Source: Rickettsiales bacterium (GTDB lineage Bacteria; Pseudomonadota; Alphaproteobacteria; Rickettsiales; UBA1997). From it: a DNA stretch of 57,736 nt. The notes beneath the pieces were generated by a model. That model was not told the DNA's origin. It saw only the letters and a program-made list of their open reading frames with translations, and did not search any database. Where the stretch lies: the NCBI GenBank assembly GCA_018969185.1, contig JAGWYT010000006.1, forward strand, positions 1 through 57,736, given 5' to 3'. Of the stretch, positions 8,426-18,395 are shown piece by piece. How positions within the stretch are numbered: the stretch's first letter is position 1; each line of letters begins with the position of its first letter. A program made the translations under genes and the position numbers.

Positions 8426-8453
8426 TTGAAAAATTAAATTGCGTGGGCATAAT
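8426..8453 (+). promoter_or_regulatory. Promoter upstream of tRNA-Met
   Basis: TTGAAA at 8426-8431 and CATAAT at 8448-8453 are separated by 16 bases. It lies about 45 bases before tRNA-Met and may also serve the ATP-grasp gene that follows. Confidence 0.55.
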
Positions 8454-8498
8454 TACTCCCCTCAAAACTTATCAATTCTTAAGTTCTTGCTTTTCTTT

Positions 8499-8574
8499 GG
8501 CGGAGTAGCTCAGTTGGTAGAGCAACGGGATCATAATCCGTGTGTCGGGGGTTCGATCCCCTCCTCCGCTACCA
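8499..8574 (+). tRNA. tRNA-Met (CAT), elongator type
   Basis: The acceptor GGCGGAG pairs with CTCCGCT through a terminal G-T. The anticodon loop is ATCATAA (CAT), the T arm has GGTTCGATCC, and CCA is encoded. The body resembles alphaproteobacterial elongator tRNA-Met rather than the initiator or Ile2 type. Confidence 0.9.
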
Positions 8575-8613
8575 TTTCTATTTTTTGTATCTTCAAAATA
8601 ACGTTTTCTGACT

Positions 8614-10158
8614 ATGGCAGAAAAATCATTAGTAATTGTTAATGAGTCTTTTCCTGAAATGGTATTTGGTAAAAATACCACACTTGCTTATATTGTTGCT
8701 GCTCTTGACCTTGGACATGAGGTTTATATTCACAATTTACCAAAAATAGGCGAGATCTTTCCAAGTAGTATTAATAGTTCCATAAGTGCAATTAAAATTA
8801 ATCCAGAAAGTGAAGAAGCAAAAAAGCTGATTAAGAATTATAAAATTAAGAATGAAGAATTGGCTATACATGTGGCTAGTGCAGCGAGTCATGGCGATAT
8901 GATGTCATTGCAGCAATATGATGAAAAAACGAATCCTCATGGTTATAAGAATGAAAAAGTTTTATCTTTAGGAGATATTTTTCTTGCCACAGAAATAACT
9001 TTAAGTGATGTAACGAATGTTATTCAAAGACTTGAGCCGATGAAGGCACCCTTTCCTCCAGAAGGGCAAGAAAGCTTTGTTGAAGTTTTACATAAAATCA
9101 AAATTATATTTCCGCATTTATCATTTAACTGTCCAATATATTACGAGAATGATACTCCAAAGTTAATTATCGATAAGGATACTCCACAAAGAATAAATGA
9201 AATATTGAAGAAAAAAGGTCAAAAGGAAATTGCAGTTTCAACCAGAGAATTCAGGCTTGGAGATAATAAATCTGTAATTGCCAAGTGTTGTAAAGATATG
9301 TCAGATGATTATAAAGTTTTATTTCCTGATAAGAAAAATAGTAAAATTATTTTAAAGCCAAAGGATTCGGCTCAATCTTTAGGAGTTATGGCTATTGAAT
9401 TTTGTGATGATGACAATGCGTATAATTTGGAAAAATTACAAAATGCAACTCATGAATCATTAAAAGAACAACAGATTTATAAAATAAAATCTGGTCTTGA
9501 TGTTGAGGAATTTGGAAAAGTCGTTGAAACTTTATGTTATTTAGAAAGTTTAAAAACTAATGAGAAAAATTTCACAGAAAAAGCGAAGTTAAAAATCTCT
9601 GAAGTTTCATCAGAAGAACAAAATGAAGTGGCAAAAAGATTATATGATCATGAGGTTTTAGCACAACCATTCCTTGAGGGCGTAAAATCAGGTGATATTA
9701 GAGTTAATATTATAAAAAATGCTGAAGGAAATTTTGAGGCGTTCGGTGTAACTTTTAGAAGGAGTAATAGAATTACTGATGATAAATTTACAACTTGCTT
9801 AACAAGTGGTGGATCTTCGCCTTTTCCAATCTTCCTTTTAACAAAAGATGAGCAGAAAGATTTAAATGATAAAATAGGATTGATATGTGATTTGTTGAAT
9901 GATTCTAAAGAAATTTTGCGAGAAAAATATAAAAATGTAGTTGAAATTGGGGCTGATTTTTTGTTACATGGAAATGGAAAAAATGTTTTTTTAGGTGAGA
10001 TGAATCATCATTGTCCTGCGCTTGCTCCGCTTAGTGAAATTATGAATAATATCAGTAAAGATCAAAATGATCTTTATTTGTTTGATGGAAGTGCTGATAA
10101 GTATGACTATGGTTTCAAAGCTGCAAAAGAGGTAATCAAAAGCCAGATTAGTGGCTAA
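8614..10158 (+). CDS. Glutathione synthase-like ATP-grasp protein
   Basis: A 514-residue protein whose C-terminal two thirds follow the prokaryotic glutathione synthetase pattern: an ATP-binding strand KPKDSAQSLGVMAIEF near 248-263, EFVEGVxSGDIR-like sequence PFLEGVKSGDIRVN, GGSSPFP, and a metal-binding end GADFLLHG...LGEMNHHCPAL. By analogy it would ligate Gly to gamma-Glu-Cys or make a related peptide bond using ATP. It is about 200 residues longer than E. coli GshB, and the linker at roughly 265-345 has no counterpart I can name, so the exact substrate is uncertain. It begins 40 bases after tRNA-Met and precedes sucA. Confidence 0.6.
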   Translation: MAEKSLVIVNESFPEMVFGKNTTLAYIVAALDLGHEVYIHNLPKIGEIFPSSINSSISAIKINPESEEAKKLIKNYKIKNEELAIHVASAASHGDMMSLQQYDEKTNPHGYKNEKVLSLGDIFLATEITLSDVTNVIQRLEPMKAPFPPEGQESFVEVLHKIKIIFPHLSFNCPIYYENDTPKLIIDKDTPQRINEILKKKGQKEIAVSTREFRLGDNKSVIAKCCKDMSDDYKVLFPDKKNSKIILKPKDSAQSLGVMAIEFCDDDNAYNLEKLQNATHESLKEQQIYKIKSGLDVEEFGKVVETLCYLESLKTNEKNFTEKAKLKISEVSSEEQNEVAKRLYDHEVLAQPFLEGVKSGDIRVNIIKNAEGNFEAFGVTFRRSNRITDDKFTTCLTSGGSSPFPIFLLTKDEQKDLNDKIGLICDLLNDSKEILREKYKNVVEIGADFLLHGNGKNVFLGEMNHHCPALAPLSEIMNNISKDQNDLYLFDGSADKYDYGFKAAKEVIKSQISG

Positions 10159-10255
10159 TTAACTAACCACTTGCAATTAAGTTGCTGATTTTCTATAATG
10201 TCCTCCCCCCAATTACTTAGGATTGGTTGCTTATGGTTAAAAAATCTTAAAATTT

Positions 10256-13090
10256 ATGTCGCAGGAATTATCAAAAACTTCGTCTTTTTTTAGCGCGAAT
10301 GTAGTTTTTATTAACGAACTTTATCAAAAGTTTTTACAAAATCCAAATTCAGTTGATGCTTCATGGGCTGAGTTTTTTAAAACAAACGCTGATGAACTAA
10401 AATCAATTTTATCTGATTATCAAGGACCAAGCTGGGCGAAGAGAAGCTTGAAAGTTGTGGGCTCACAGGAGTTTGATATTTCTTCCAATGCTCCAAAAGA
10501 AGTGAAAAAAGATGCAAAAGCAGCGCCAATTGCAGCTTCTGGTAAAGATTTAAATATTCGTTTAGAAAATTTACTTTCTGCTTATAAAAGATTTGGTCAC
10601 TTAGCGGCAGACCTTGATCCAATTGGTTTAACTCAAGCACAATATGTTGCAGAAATTGATCCAAAAAATCATGGAATTACTCCAGAAGACTTAGAAAAAG
10701 AAGTTGAGTTTCAAGGTAATAAAACAAAAATATCGCAAGCAATTGAATATTTAAATTACGTTTACATTAATAAAATTGGTGCAGAATTTGAATATATTCG
10801 TGATGCTGAGCAAAAATCATGGTTAGCCAGCACAACAGAAAATACGGTATTTGCTGACATTTCAAAAGATGAAAAAATTAAAATTTTAAAAGAAATTATC
10901 AGAACTGAAAAGTTTGAACAATTCTTACATAAGCGTTTTCCTGGTGCGAAAAGATTTTCAGTTGAAGGTGGAGAATCGTCAATAAATTCAGTTGAAAAAA
11001 TTATTGAGACGGCCGCTAAATCTGGTGTCAAAAAAATTGTTATTGGTATGGCGCATCGTGGCCGTTTAAACACTTTGACTGGTGTGATGGGCAAGCCTTA
11101 TCATAAGATGATCTCTGAATTTAAAGGTGTTCCTGGTTTTCCTGAAGGTGTGACAAAATCAGGGGACGTAAAATATCATATGGGTTATGCGTCAAGCCGT
11201 GAAATTGCGGGCAATAAGATTGATTTATCTTTGGCTTTCAATCCATCTCATTTAGAAGCGGTGAATGTGGTTGCTGCCGGAAGAATTCGTGCTAAACAAG
11301 CGCTTTATGGAGATGCATCTGGTGAAAAAGCGATGGCGCTTTTAATTCATGGTGATGCGGCTTTTGCGGGTCAAGGTTCAGTTGCAGAAAGTTTAGTGAT
11401 GAATGGTGTTACTGGCTATAATACTGGTGGCGTGATGCACATTATTGTAAATAACCAAATTGGTTTTACAGCAAACCCTAATGATTCGCGCTCTACAACT
11501 TATGCATCAGATTTAGCGAAAATGATTGATGCGCCAATTTTCCACGTGAATGGTGATGATGTTGAAGCTGTGGTAAAAGTTTCTGACATTGCAATGCGTT
11601 ATCGTCAAGCTTTCAAAAAAGATGTGGTGATTGATGTAATTTGCTATCGTAAATATGGTCACAATGAAGGTGATGAGCCTCTTTACACTCAGCCAGTGAT
11701 GTATACTAAACTTAAGAGTCATCCAACTTTAACACAAATTTATTCACAAAAATTAATTGCTGAAAATGTGGTGTCACAAGCTGATTTTGATAAAATGGTT
11801 GCTGATTTCGAAAGCCATTTATCAGCAGAATTTGACAAGGCAGAAAACTTTAAACCAAAAGAAGCTGATTGGTTAAAAGGTGATTGGAAAAATATTAAAG
11901 ATGGCGATGTTTCAATTGCAAAAACTGCGGTTGATAAAAAATCACTAAAAAATTTGGCTGAAAAAATCACTCATGTTCCTGCGAATTTTAACGTAAATCC
12001 AAAAATTGCAAAACAGCTTGAAGCAAGAAAAAACGTGATTGAATCTGAAAAAGATATTGATTGGGGAAGTGGTGAGGCACTAGCTTTTGCATCACTTTTA
12101 AGTGAAGGTTATCCGGTTAGAATCACTGGTCAGGATTCAGGGCGCGGCACTTTCTCACATCGTCATTCAATTTTGCATGATGGTAATAGTGGCGCACGTC
12201 ACAGCATTTTTTCTTCTCTTGAAAATAAGGCGAAATATGAAGTTTATGATTCTGTTCTTTCAGAATATGGTGTGCTTGGTTTTGAATATGGCTATTCACT
12301 TTCAATGCCAAATGGTCTAACAATTTGGGAAGCACAATTTGGTGATTTTGCAAATGGTGCGCAAATTATTTTTGACCAATTTATTGCGTCAAGTGAAGTA
12401 AAATGGTTAAGAAAATCTGGTCTTGTTATGTTGCTTCCACATGGTTATGAAGGGCAAGGTCCAGAGCACTCTTCAGCGCGTTTAGAGCGTTATTTACAAG
12501 CTTGTGCGGATGATAATTTACGTGTGGTAAATATTACAAATCCAGCGAATTTTTTCCACGCTTTACGCCGTCAAATTCACTCTAAAGATCGTAAGCCTTT
12601 GGTTGTAATGTCGCCAAAATCATTGTTGCGTCACAAACTGGCCACTTCAACTTTGGCGGAATTTTCTGATTTAACTTTCAGACCTTTAATTTCTGAAACC
12701 AATAAAATTGCGGCTGACGATAAGGTTCGTAAAGTTATTTTATGTACTGGTAAAGTTTACTATGATTTATTTGAAGCTCGCGAAGCTAAGAAAATCAATG
12801 ATGTAGCTTTGGTTCGTTTAGAACAGCTTTATCCATTTCCTAAAGAAGAATTAAAAGCTGAGCTAAAAAAATATAAAAATGCTGAAATTATTTGGTGCCA
12901 AGAAGAGCCGAAAAATATGGGTGCGTGGAAGTTTGTTGATGATTTAATTGAAGAAGCTTTGCTTGAATCTAAACATAAAAACTCACGTGCGAAATATGTG
13001 GGCAGAATTGCTTGTGCTTCACCTGCAACTGGCTATGGTTCTTACCATTCCCGTGAGCAGAAAAATTTAATTGACGAAGCGTTAAAATAG
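10256..13090 (+). CDS. sucA: 2-oxoglutarate dehydrogenase E1 component
   Basis: A 944-residue thiamine-diphosphate enzyme that decarboxylates 2-oxoglutarate in the TCA cycle and passes the succinyl group to SucB. Visible marks are the N-terminal E2-binding segment (VFINELYQKFLQNPNSVDASWAEFF), GMAHRGRLN near 280, the thiamine-binding GDAAFAGQGSVAES region, and the C-terminal transketolase domain with HNEGDEP and EGQGPEHSSARLER. Length fits the family. Homology starts within the first 15 residues, supporting the ATG at 10256. sucB follows after two tiny ORFs. Confidence 0.97.
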   Translation: MSQELSKTSSFFSANVVFINELYQKFLQNPNSVDASWAEFFKTNADELKSILSDYQGPSWAKRSLKVVGSQEFDISSNAPKEVKKDAKAAPIAASGKDLNIRLENLLSAYKRFGHLAADLDPIGLTQAQYVAEIDPKNHGITPEDLEKEVEFQGNKTKISQAIEYLNYVYINKIGAEFEYIRDAEQKSWLASTTENTVFADISKDEKIKILKEIIRTEKFEQFLHKRFPGAKRFSVEGGESSINSVEKIIETAAKSGVKKIVIGMAHRGRLNTLTGVMGKPYHKMISEFKGVPGFPEGVTKSGDVKYHMGYASSREIAGNKIDLSLAFNPSHLEAVNVVAAGRIRAKQALYGDASGEKAMALLIHGDAAFAGQGSVAESLVMNGVTGYNTGGVMHIIVNNQIGFTANPNDSRSTTYASDLAKMIDAPIFHVNGDDVEAVVKVSDIAMRYRQAFKKDVVIDVICYRKYGHNEGDEPLYTQPVMYTKLKSHPTLTQIYSQKLIAENVVSQADFDKMVADFESHLSAEFDKAENFKPKEADWLKGDWKNIKDGDVSIAKTAVDKKSLKNLAEKITHVPANFNVNPKIAKQLEARKNVIESEKDIDWGSGEALAFASLLSEGYPVRITGQDSGRGTFSHRHSILHDGNSGARHSIFSSLENKAKYEVYDSVLSEYGVLGFEYGYSLSMPNGLTIWEAQFGDFANGAQIIFDQFIASSEVKWLRKSGLVMLLPHGYEGQGPEHSSARLERYLQACADDNLRVVNITNPANFFHALRRQIHSKDRKPLVVMSPKSLLRHKLATSTLAEFSDLTFRPLISETNKIAADDKVRKVILCTGKVYYDLFEAREAKKINDVALVRLEQLYPFPKEELKAELKKYKNAEIIWCQEEPKNMGAWKFVDDLIEEALLESKHKNSRAKYVGRIACASPATGYGSYHSREQKNLIDEALK

Positions 13091-13153
13091 GTTTAATTTG
13101 TTTTGAACTTGTTAAATCAAGTTTAGAAATTTGCAAATTATTTCATTCACCAT

Positions 13154-13381
13154 ATGAAAACAAAGGATAGAATAAAAGAAGAGATTGGGTTTTATAAATT
13201 ATTAGTAGTTATTACGTCAGCTATTACTTTTTCCAGTGTTAGTTGGCTATTTAATAATGTGAGTATAATATTGTCGACAAAGTTTTTTATTGTTTTTATA
13301 GCAATGTTAACATTTTTAGTTCCAACTATTTACTTTCTTTTTATAATCACCAAAAAAATTGAGGAATTGAGTTATGAATAA
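13154..13381 (+). CDS. Small membrane protein (first of a coupled pair)
   Basis: A 75-residue protein with a charged N-terminus (MKTKDRIKEEIGFYK), then two hydrophobic segments near 16-34 and 42-65, and a charged tail (KKIEELSYE). Its stop overlaps the start of the next small gene by eight bases. The pair is set between sucA and sucB, which are usually adjacent. Similar two-gene pairs of tiny inner-membrane proteins are seen in other bacteria, but I know of no assigned function. Confidence 0.6.
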   Translation: MKTKDRIKEEIGFYKLLVVITSAITFSSVSWLFNNVSIILSTKFFIVFIAMLTFLVPTIYFLFIITKKIEELSYE

Positions 13382-13502
13382 TGTTGAAATTCTTGGTATT
13401 GCAGCTCTCGTTATTAGCTCAATAGCTTTTCTATCGGCTTGTTTTTGGTCGGTACATTATTTAGATAAGCACGATAAAAAACACAAAACAAAAAAAGCTT
13501 AA
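13374..13502 (+). CDS. Small single-span membrane protein (second of the pair)
   Basis: A 42-residue ORF (MNNVEILGIAALVISS start, KHDKKHKTKKA end) with one hydrophobic helix at about 6-27 and a Lys/His-rich cytoplasmic tail. It overlaps the preceding gene by eight bases, which argues that both are translated. It ends 21 bases before sucB. Function unknown. Confidence 0.5.
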   Translation: MNNVEILGIAALVISSIAFLSACFWSVHYLDKHDKKHKTKKA

Positions 13503-13523
13503 TTTTTAACTAACTTTTAAAAT

Positions 13524-14684
13524 ATGACTATCGAAATTAAAGTTCCAGCACTTGGAGAATCAGTATCAGAAGCAGCGATTGCGAAGCTTCACAAAAAAGT
13601 TGGTGATGCAGTTAAGGCTGACGAATTAATTGTTGAGCTTGAAACTGACAAGGTAACTTTGGAAGTAAACGCACCATCAAATGGTGTGATTTCAGATCTT
13701 AAAGTTAAAGAAGGTGATAATGTAAAAGTTGGTGATTTAATTGCTTTGATGACAGCAGGTGGTGCAGTAGTTGCTGCTAAGCCAGCTGCAGCTGCTTCAG
13801 CTCCAGCGCAAAATAATTCTGCGGCACAATTTTTATCGCCAGCACCAAAAAAATTAGCTGCTGAAAATAATATCGATACTTCAAAAATTTCTGGTTCTGG
13901 AAAAGATGGCAGAGTTACAAAAGGTGATGTATTAAATGTAATGTCTGGTGGTGCTTCAGTTGCTGCTCCTGCGCAAGCTTCCGCAAAACCAACTGAAAGA
14001 GTTAAGATGTCAAAACTACGTCAGAAAATTTCTGAGCGTTTGAAAGAATCACAAAATACTGCGGCAATTCTTACAACTTTCAACGAAGTTGATATGACAG
14101 AAGTTATGGCGCTTCGTGTGCAATATAAAGATGTTTTTGAAAAGAAACATGGCGCAAAACTTGGATTCATGTCTTTCTTCGTAAAAGCTTGTGTGGCGGC
14201 TTTAAAAGAAATTCCAGCTGTTAATGCTGAAATTGATGGTACTGACATTATTTACAAAAATTTCTATGATATTGGGGTTGCAGTTGGCTCACCTCAAGGT
14301 CTTGTGGTTCCTGTTCTTCGTGAGGCTGATAAATTAAATTTAGCGGGAATTGAAAAAGGAATTGCTGATTTGGGAGTTAAAGCACGTGATGGTAAATTAA
14401 CTTTACCTGATTTGGCTGGTGCAACTTTCACAATTTCTAATGGTGGAGTTTATGGATCATTGATGTCAACTCCAATCATTAACCCTCCACAATCAGGAAT
14501 TCTTGGCATGCATAAAATTCAAGAAAGACCAATGGTTGTTGCTGGAGAAATCAAAATTCGCCCAATGATGTATTTGGCACTTTCTTATGATCACAGAATT
14601 ATTGATGGTAAAGAGGCTGTTACTTTCTTAGTGAGAGTTAAAGAACTTCTTGAAGATCCACGTCGTTTGGTTCTTGACCTGTAA
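13524..14684 (+). CDS. sucB: Dihydrolipoamide succinyltransferase (2-oxoglutarate dehydrogenase E2)
   Basis: A 386-residue core subunit that transfers the succinyl group to CoA. The N-terminal lipoyl domain carries the lipoylation site ETDKV with Lys43. An Ala/Pro-rich linker follows, then a peripheral subunit-binding domain ([30 protein letters not shown], about 104-136) and the catalytic acyltransferase domain ending with the active-site SYDHRIIDG. There is one lipoyl domain, as is usual for SucB. A strong symmetric terminator follows. Confidence 0.97.
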   Translation: MTIEIKVPALGESVSEAAIAKLHKKVGDAVKADELIVELETDKVTLEVNAPSNGVISDLKVKEGDNVKVGDLIALMTAGGAVVAAKPAAAASAPAQNNSAAQFLSPAPKKLAAENNIDTSKISGSGKDGRVTKGDVLNVMSGGASVAAPAQASAKPTERVKMSKLRQKISERLKESQNTAAILTTFNEVDMTEVMALRVQYKDVFEKKHGAKLGFMSFFVKACVAALKEIPAVNAEIDGTDIIYKNFYDIGVAVGSPQGLVVPVLREADKLNLAGIEKGIADLGVKARDGKLTLPDLAGATFTISNGGVYGSLMSTPIINPPQSGILGMHKIQERPMVVAGEIKIRPMMYLALSYDHRIIDGKEAVTFLVRVKELLEDPRRLVLDL

Positions 14685-14698
14685 TAAATAAAATAACT

Positions 14699-14746
14699 AA
14701 AAAGGGGTCAGGCTGCTTATTCTTAAAGTAGCCTGACCCCCTTTTT
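14699..14746. terminator. Bidirectional intrinsic terminator between sucB and lysC
   Basis: GGGGTCAGGCT at 14704-14714 pairs with AGCCTGACCCC at 14730-14740. A-rich sequence on the left and a T run on the right make it usable from both strands, fitting the convergent sucB and lysC. Confidence 0.85.
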
Positions 14747-14766
14747 ATGTGATAGTTTTTGGTGCC

Positions 14767-16011
14767 TTATTTCTTCGCATCAAGCCCGTAAGCAGTATGC
14801 AAAATTCTTACTGCAAGCTCACTATATTCTTTAGCAATTAAAACCGAAATTTTAATTTCAGAAGTTGAGATAAGAAGAATATTAATTCCTTTTTCTGATA
14901 AGGTTTTAAACATTGTGTGAGCAACTCCCGAATGACTAATCATACCAACGCCAATTACTGAAATTTTAGCAATGCTTTCATCAATCAAAAGTTCTTGATA
15001 TCTGGTTTTTGGTTTTATTGATTCAATTGCTGCTTTTGCTCTTTCAAGTTCAGTTTTTTCAGTAGTGAATGTGATATCAACAGTTTTGCTATCAGCACTA
15101 ATATTTTGAACAATCATATCCACGTTAACTTCAGCTTCTGACAAAGCACCAAAGATCATTGCTGACAAACCGGGATGATCTGGCATTTCACGTAATGTAA
15201 TTCTAACATCATTTTTGCTATTACTAATACCAGTAATTAAACGTCTTTCCATAATTTCCTCTTCATTATTTACTAAAATTGTTCCTGAATCTGCTGTTGT
15301 TTCAGCAAAGGTTGATAAAACTCTAACTCTAACATTATGAGCCATAGCCATGGCAACAGAGCGAGTTTGCAATACTTTTGAGCCGCTATAAGCCATCTCA
15401 AGCATTTCCTCATAAGTCACTTTATTTAATTTGCGTGCCTTATCAGTAATTCTTGGATCTGTTGTGTAAACGCCATCAACGTCAGTGTAGATGTCACATC
15501 TATCAGCTTTAATTGCCGCTGCAATTGCAACTGCAGAAGTGTCAGATCCACCACGACCAAGTGTTGCGATACGATTTGTCTTTGTGTAAATTCCTTGAAA
15601 TCCAGCAATTACAACCACATCATATTCTGCCATAGCGTTCAGCAAATTATCGCCATCAATTTCTTCAATTCTGGCTTTGCTGTGAACTGCATCTGTTGTA
15701 AGAGGAATTTGCCAACCAAGAAATGATCTTGATTTATAGCCAATTGATTGCAATTCAAGAGCAAGCAAACCACAAGTTACTTGTTCACCACTTGCAACAA
15801 TTGAATCATATTCTGAAAGCGCAGCATCATTTGTTAAGCTTGAAACTTGATTACAATAATCAACAAGTTGATTAGTAACTCCTGACATTGCAGAAACTAC
15901 AACCACAACCTTATTTCCAAGTTCAATTTCTTGCTTAACTTTTTTTGCGACATTTTTAATTCTGGCGATGTCACCAACGGAAGTGCCGCCAAATTTTTGA
16001 ACAATGAGCAT
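14767..16011 (-). CDS. lysC: Aspartate kinase
   Basis: A 414-residue enzyme that phosphorylates aspartate, the first step towards Lys, Thr, Met and diaminopimelate. It begins MLIVQKFGGTSVGD, the typical kinase start. It contains GRGGSDTSA and DVDGVYTTDPR in the catalytic half and two ACT domains in the C-terminal third (VRITLREMPDHPG.. and ISVIGVGMISHSGVA..), the usual site of Lys/Thr feedback. Diaminopimelate demand for peptidoglycan would keep it even in a reduced genome. Confidence 0.95.
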   Translation of the reverse strand: MLIVQKFGGTSVGDIARIKNVAKKVKQEIELGNKVVVVVSAMSGVTNQLVDYCNQVSSLTNDAALSEYDSIVASGEQVTCGLLALELQSIGYKSRSFLGWQIPLTTDAVHSKARIEEIDGDNLLNAMAEYDVVVIAGFQGIYTKTNRIATLGRGGSDTSAVAIAAAIKADRCDIYTDVDGVYTTDPRITDKARKLNKVTYEEMLEMAYSGSKVLQTRSVAMAMAHNVRVRVLSTFAETTADSGTILVNNEEEIMERRLITGISNSKNDVRITLREMPDHPGLSAMIFGALSEAEVNVDMIVQNISADSKTVDITFTTEKTELERAKAAIESIKPKTRYQELLIDESIAKISVIGVGMISHSGVAHTMFKTLSEKGINILLISTSEIKISVLIAKEYSELAVRILHTAYGLDAKK

Positions 16012-16162
16012 TTTAATTTTTTAACTGATTTGAGATGTAAAGCGGGCTAGTATTCTTACTATTGTAAAATTTTTTTCAACAAAGAAATCAAAAAAATTGA
16101 TTTATCATTTATGTATAATAAGCTACAGCTAAATTCCTTTTTTGTTAAAAAAAGCATCATCT

Positions 16163-16307
16163 CGTCATTGCGGAGTTAGAATTTCTTAGGATTGCGAAGC
16201 GATCCTTAGAAATTGTTCATCCGCAATCCATAAAATTGGTTTGGATACCGGATCTACAGTTTCTAAGTCAGCAAAGCTGACCAAGAAACCGTTTGTCCGG
16301 CATGACG
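16163..16307. repeat. Two-module hairpin repeat, copy 1 (see 57286-57457)
   Basis: A first hairpin runs from CGTCATTGCGG to CATCCGCAAT. A second runs from GGATACCGGATCTAC through TTTCTAAG to TGTCCGGCATGACG. The same two modules recur at the right end of the window with different inner sequences. Together with ordinary AT-rich DNA it fills the 342-base gap between lysC and the ppiD-like gene; no further gene is seen there. Confidence 0.8.
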
Positions 16308-16353
16308 TTCGTTGTTATTTGAAAACATTACTTAAATTAAAATTCCTTTAAAA

Positions 16354-18273
16354 ATGCAGTTATTTAGAAAACTCGCTAATCATATCGTATCGAAAATCCT
16401 TTTAGCCTTTATTTCACTTTGTTTCATCCTATTTGGAGTTGGTGATTTTATTTTATCTGGTCCAACTGTTTGGGTGGCAAAAGTTGGTGGTAAAACAATA
16501 TCACAAAATGCTTTTATGAAAGAAATGCAAAAAAATCGTGATATGATTTTGCAAGCTAATAAAGGCGAAGAAGCGCAGAAATATCTTGAATCAGAGCAGT
16601 TTAAATCTGATACTTTGAACCGTATGGTAAATGGAATTATCATTGAAAAATTACGTGATAATACAGGAGTTACAGCTGATAAAAATCTTATTTTACAGGA
16701 AGTTGCTAAAGACCAGAATTTTAAAGGTCAGGATGGCAAGTTTGATCATGCCTTATTCAAGAATTTTTTGAAAAAAAATGGTATTGATGAAGAAGAATAT
16801 GTAAAATTAGCACAAGATGAAATTGCTACTTCAATGATAATTCAAACCTTGGCAATGGCTGCTCCAATCAATGATAAAATAATTGCAGCTACTGAAGAAT
16901 TTAAAAAACAAACGCGAGTTGCGGATGTAATTAAAGTTACAGTAAAAGACATCGCAAGAGTTGATGTGCCAAGTGAGGAAGATCAAAAGAAATTTTTTGA
17001 AGAAAATAAAAAAGCCTATGGAGTGCCAGAGTATCGTAAAGTTTCTTATTTGAAATTTTCACGTAAAGATTTTGCGGGTGATATGAAAGTAACTGACGAA
17101 GAAGTTGCTGCTGAATATGAAAAAAGCAAAGAACAATTACAAAAACCAGAAAGCCGTGATTTTTATCATATAGTTTTTGATAAGGAAGAAGATGCTAAAA
17201 ACTTCATTACCAAGCTTGATGCTGATAAGTCAAAAATGTCAGCTGAATTTGTAAAATTAGCGAAAGAAATTCAAAAGAAAAATCAAAAAGACATAACATT
17301 ATCAGGTGTTAGAGAGAAAGATTTAATTCCTGAAATTTCATCAGCAATTTTTAAATTATCTGTAAATGAACATAGTGTGGCAGTAAAAAGCCCACTTGGT
17401 TTTCATGTATTTTTGTTAAATAAAATTAATGAAAGTCAGGTAATTACTCTTGCTGAAGTAAAAGATATGATTAAGAAAAAATTAGTTGAAGCTAAGCAAG
17501 ACAAGGTTTTGCAAGATAAGATTACTAAGATTGATGATAATATTTTAACATCAAATTCTTTACAAGATACAGCAGCAAAATTTTCTTTAAAATTTAATGC
17601 TACTGCAGTTCTTCTAAATCAAGAAGGGCTTGATAAAAATGGTAAAGATATTGTTGAAATAAGATCTTTAGAAAATTTTGCTGCTAATGCTTTTTCTTTG
17701 CAGAAAAATCAAGCTTCAAAACTTTTCTATTCAAAATCAACTGACGAATTTTATTCAATTAAAGTTGAAGAAGTTGATGAAGCTCATGAGAGAAAATTTG
17801 AAGAGGTTAGAGCTGCTGTGGTGGCTGATTTGAGTGCTAAAGTTCAATATGAAAAATTACAAGATTTTGTAAGTAAAATTAATTCTGAAATTAAAGCTGA
17901 TCCAAAAAGTGCCTTACAAATTGCATATAAACATCATCTAACTGTTGAGAAAAATAAAGAGTTCCCAAGGTTTATGTATATTAATTATCAAGGCCGTCAA
18001 ATTCCTTATCCAAATAAATTTTTGGAAGAATTATTTAGTGTAAGAGTGGGTGAAACTGTAGTTAACGCACAAAGTGCGAAAGAATTTGAAATTGGAGTTC
18101 TGCGCGAAGTTAAACAACAAAAAGCTGCTGCAGCAGAAATTGAAAAAGCAAAAGAAGAAGTTACAAATGCTTTTAGAAATGATGCTGTGCAAGGCTATAA
18201 CAGTTTCATGATGAAAAAATATCCAATTAAAATAAATGAAAAATTCTTCGCTAAAGAAGAAAAAGATAAATAA
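16354..18273 (+). CDS. PpiD/SurA-like peptidyl-prolyl isomerase chaperone
   Basis: A 639-residue protein anchored by one N-terminal helix (about 12-33, VSKILLAFISLCFILFGVGDF), with the rest in the periplasm. A SurA_N-like chaperone segment follows (GGKTISQNAFMKEMQ..). A parvulin-type domain around 235-365 contains DFYHIVF and SPLGFHVFLLNK. This is the PpiD layout, a folding helper for newly exported outer-membrane proteins. A second degenerate rotamase-like region may lie in the C-terminal half. It stands alone between repeats. Confidence 0.88.
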   Translation: MQLFRKLANHIVSKILLAFISLCFILFGVGDFILSGPTVWVAKVGGKTISQNAFMKEMQKNRDMILQANKGEEAQKYLESEQFKSDTLNRMVNGIIIEKLRDNTGVTADKNLILQEVAKDQNFKGQDGKFDHALFKNFLKKNGIDEEEYVKLAQDEIATSMIIQTLAMAAPINDKIIAATEEFKKQTRVADVIKVTVKDIARVDVPSEEDQKKFFEENKKAYGVPEYRKVSYLKFSRKDFAGDMKVTDEEVAAEYEKSKEQLQKPESRDFYHIVFDKEEDAKNFITKLDADKSKMSAEFVKLAKEIQKKNQKDITLSGVREKDLIPEISSAIFKLSVNEHSVAVKSPLGFHVFLLNKINESQVITLAEVKDMIKKKLVEAKQDKVLQDKITKIDDNILTSNSLQDTAAKFSLKFNATAVLLNQEGLDKNGKDIVEIRSLENFAANAFSLQKNQASKLFYSKSTDEFYSIKVEEVDEAHERKFEEVRAAVVADLSAKVQYEKLQDFVSKINSEIKADPKSALQIAYKHHLTVEKNKEFPRFMYINYQGRQIPYPNKFLEELFSVRVGETVVNAQSAKEFEIGVLREVKQQKAAAAEIEKAKEEVTNAFRNDAVQGYNSFMMKKYPIKINEKFFAKEEKDK

Positions 18274-18296
18274 AGCTTAGATCCGACAAACAAGTT

Positions 18297-18360
18297 AAGG
18301 ATGACCATTTGGATAGAATTATTTCTCACATTGTCATCCTGAACTTTTTTCAGGATCTCA
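18297..18360. repeat. Imperfect GTCATCCTGA-type hairpin repeat
   Basis: AAGGATGAC on the left can pair with GTCATCCT, and TCCTGAA..TTCAGGA forms an inner hairpin. It lies between the ppiD-like gene and trpE. Members of the same family are at 22615, 35843, 40224 and 42486. Confidence 0.6.
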
Positions 18361-18395
18361 TTTGGATAAAAACAATATTCTAACTTTAAGAACAG

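Noticed and set aside
8439-8681. Short ORFs on both strands over tRNA-Met
   Set aside because: They are frames across a tRNA and the start of the ATP-grasp gene; the GGDRTPDTRI-like peptide is the usual spurious product of tRNA antisense.
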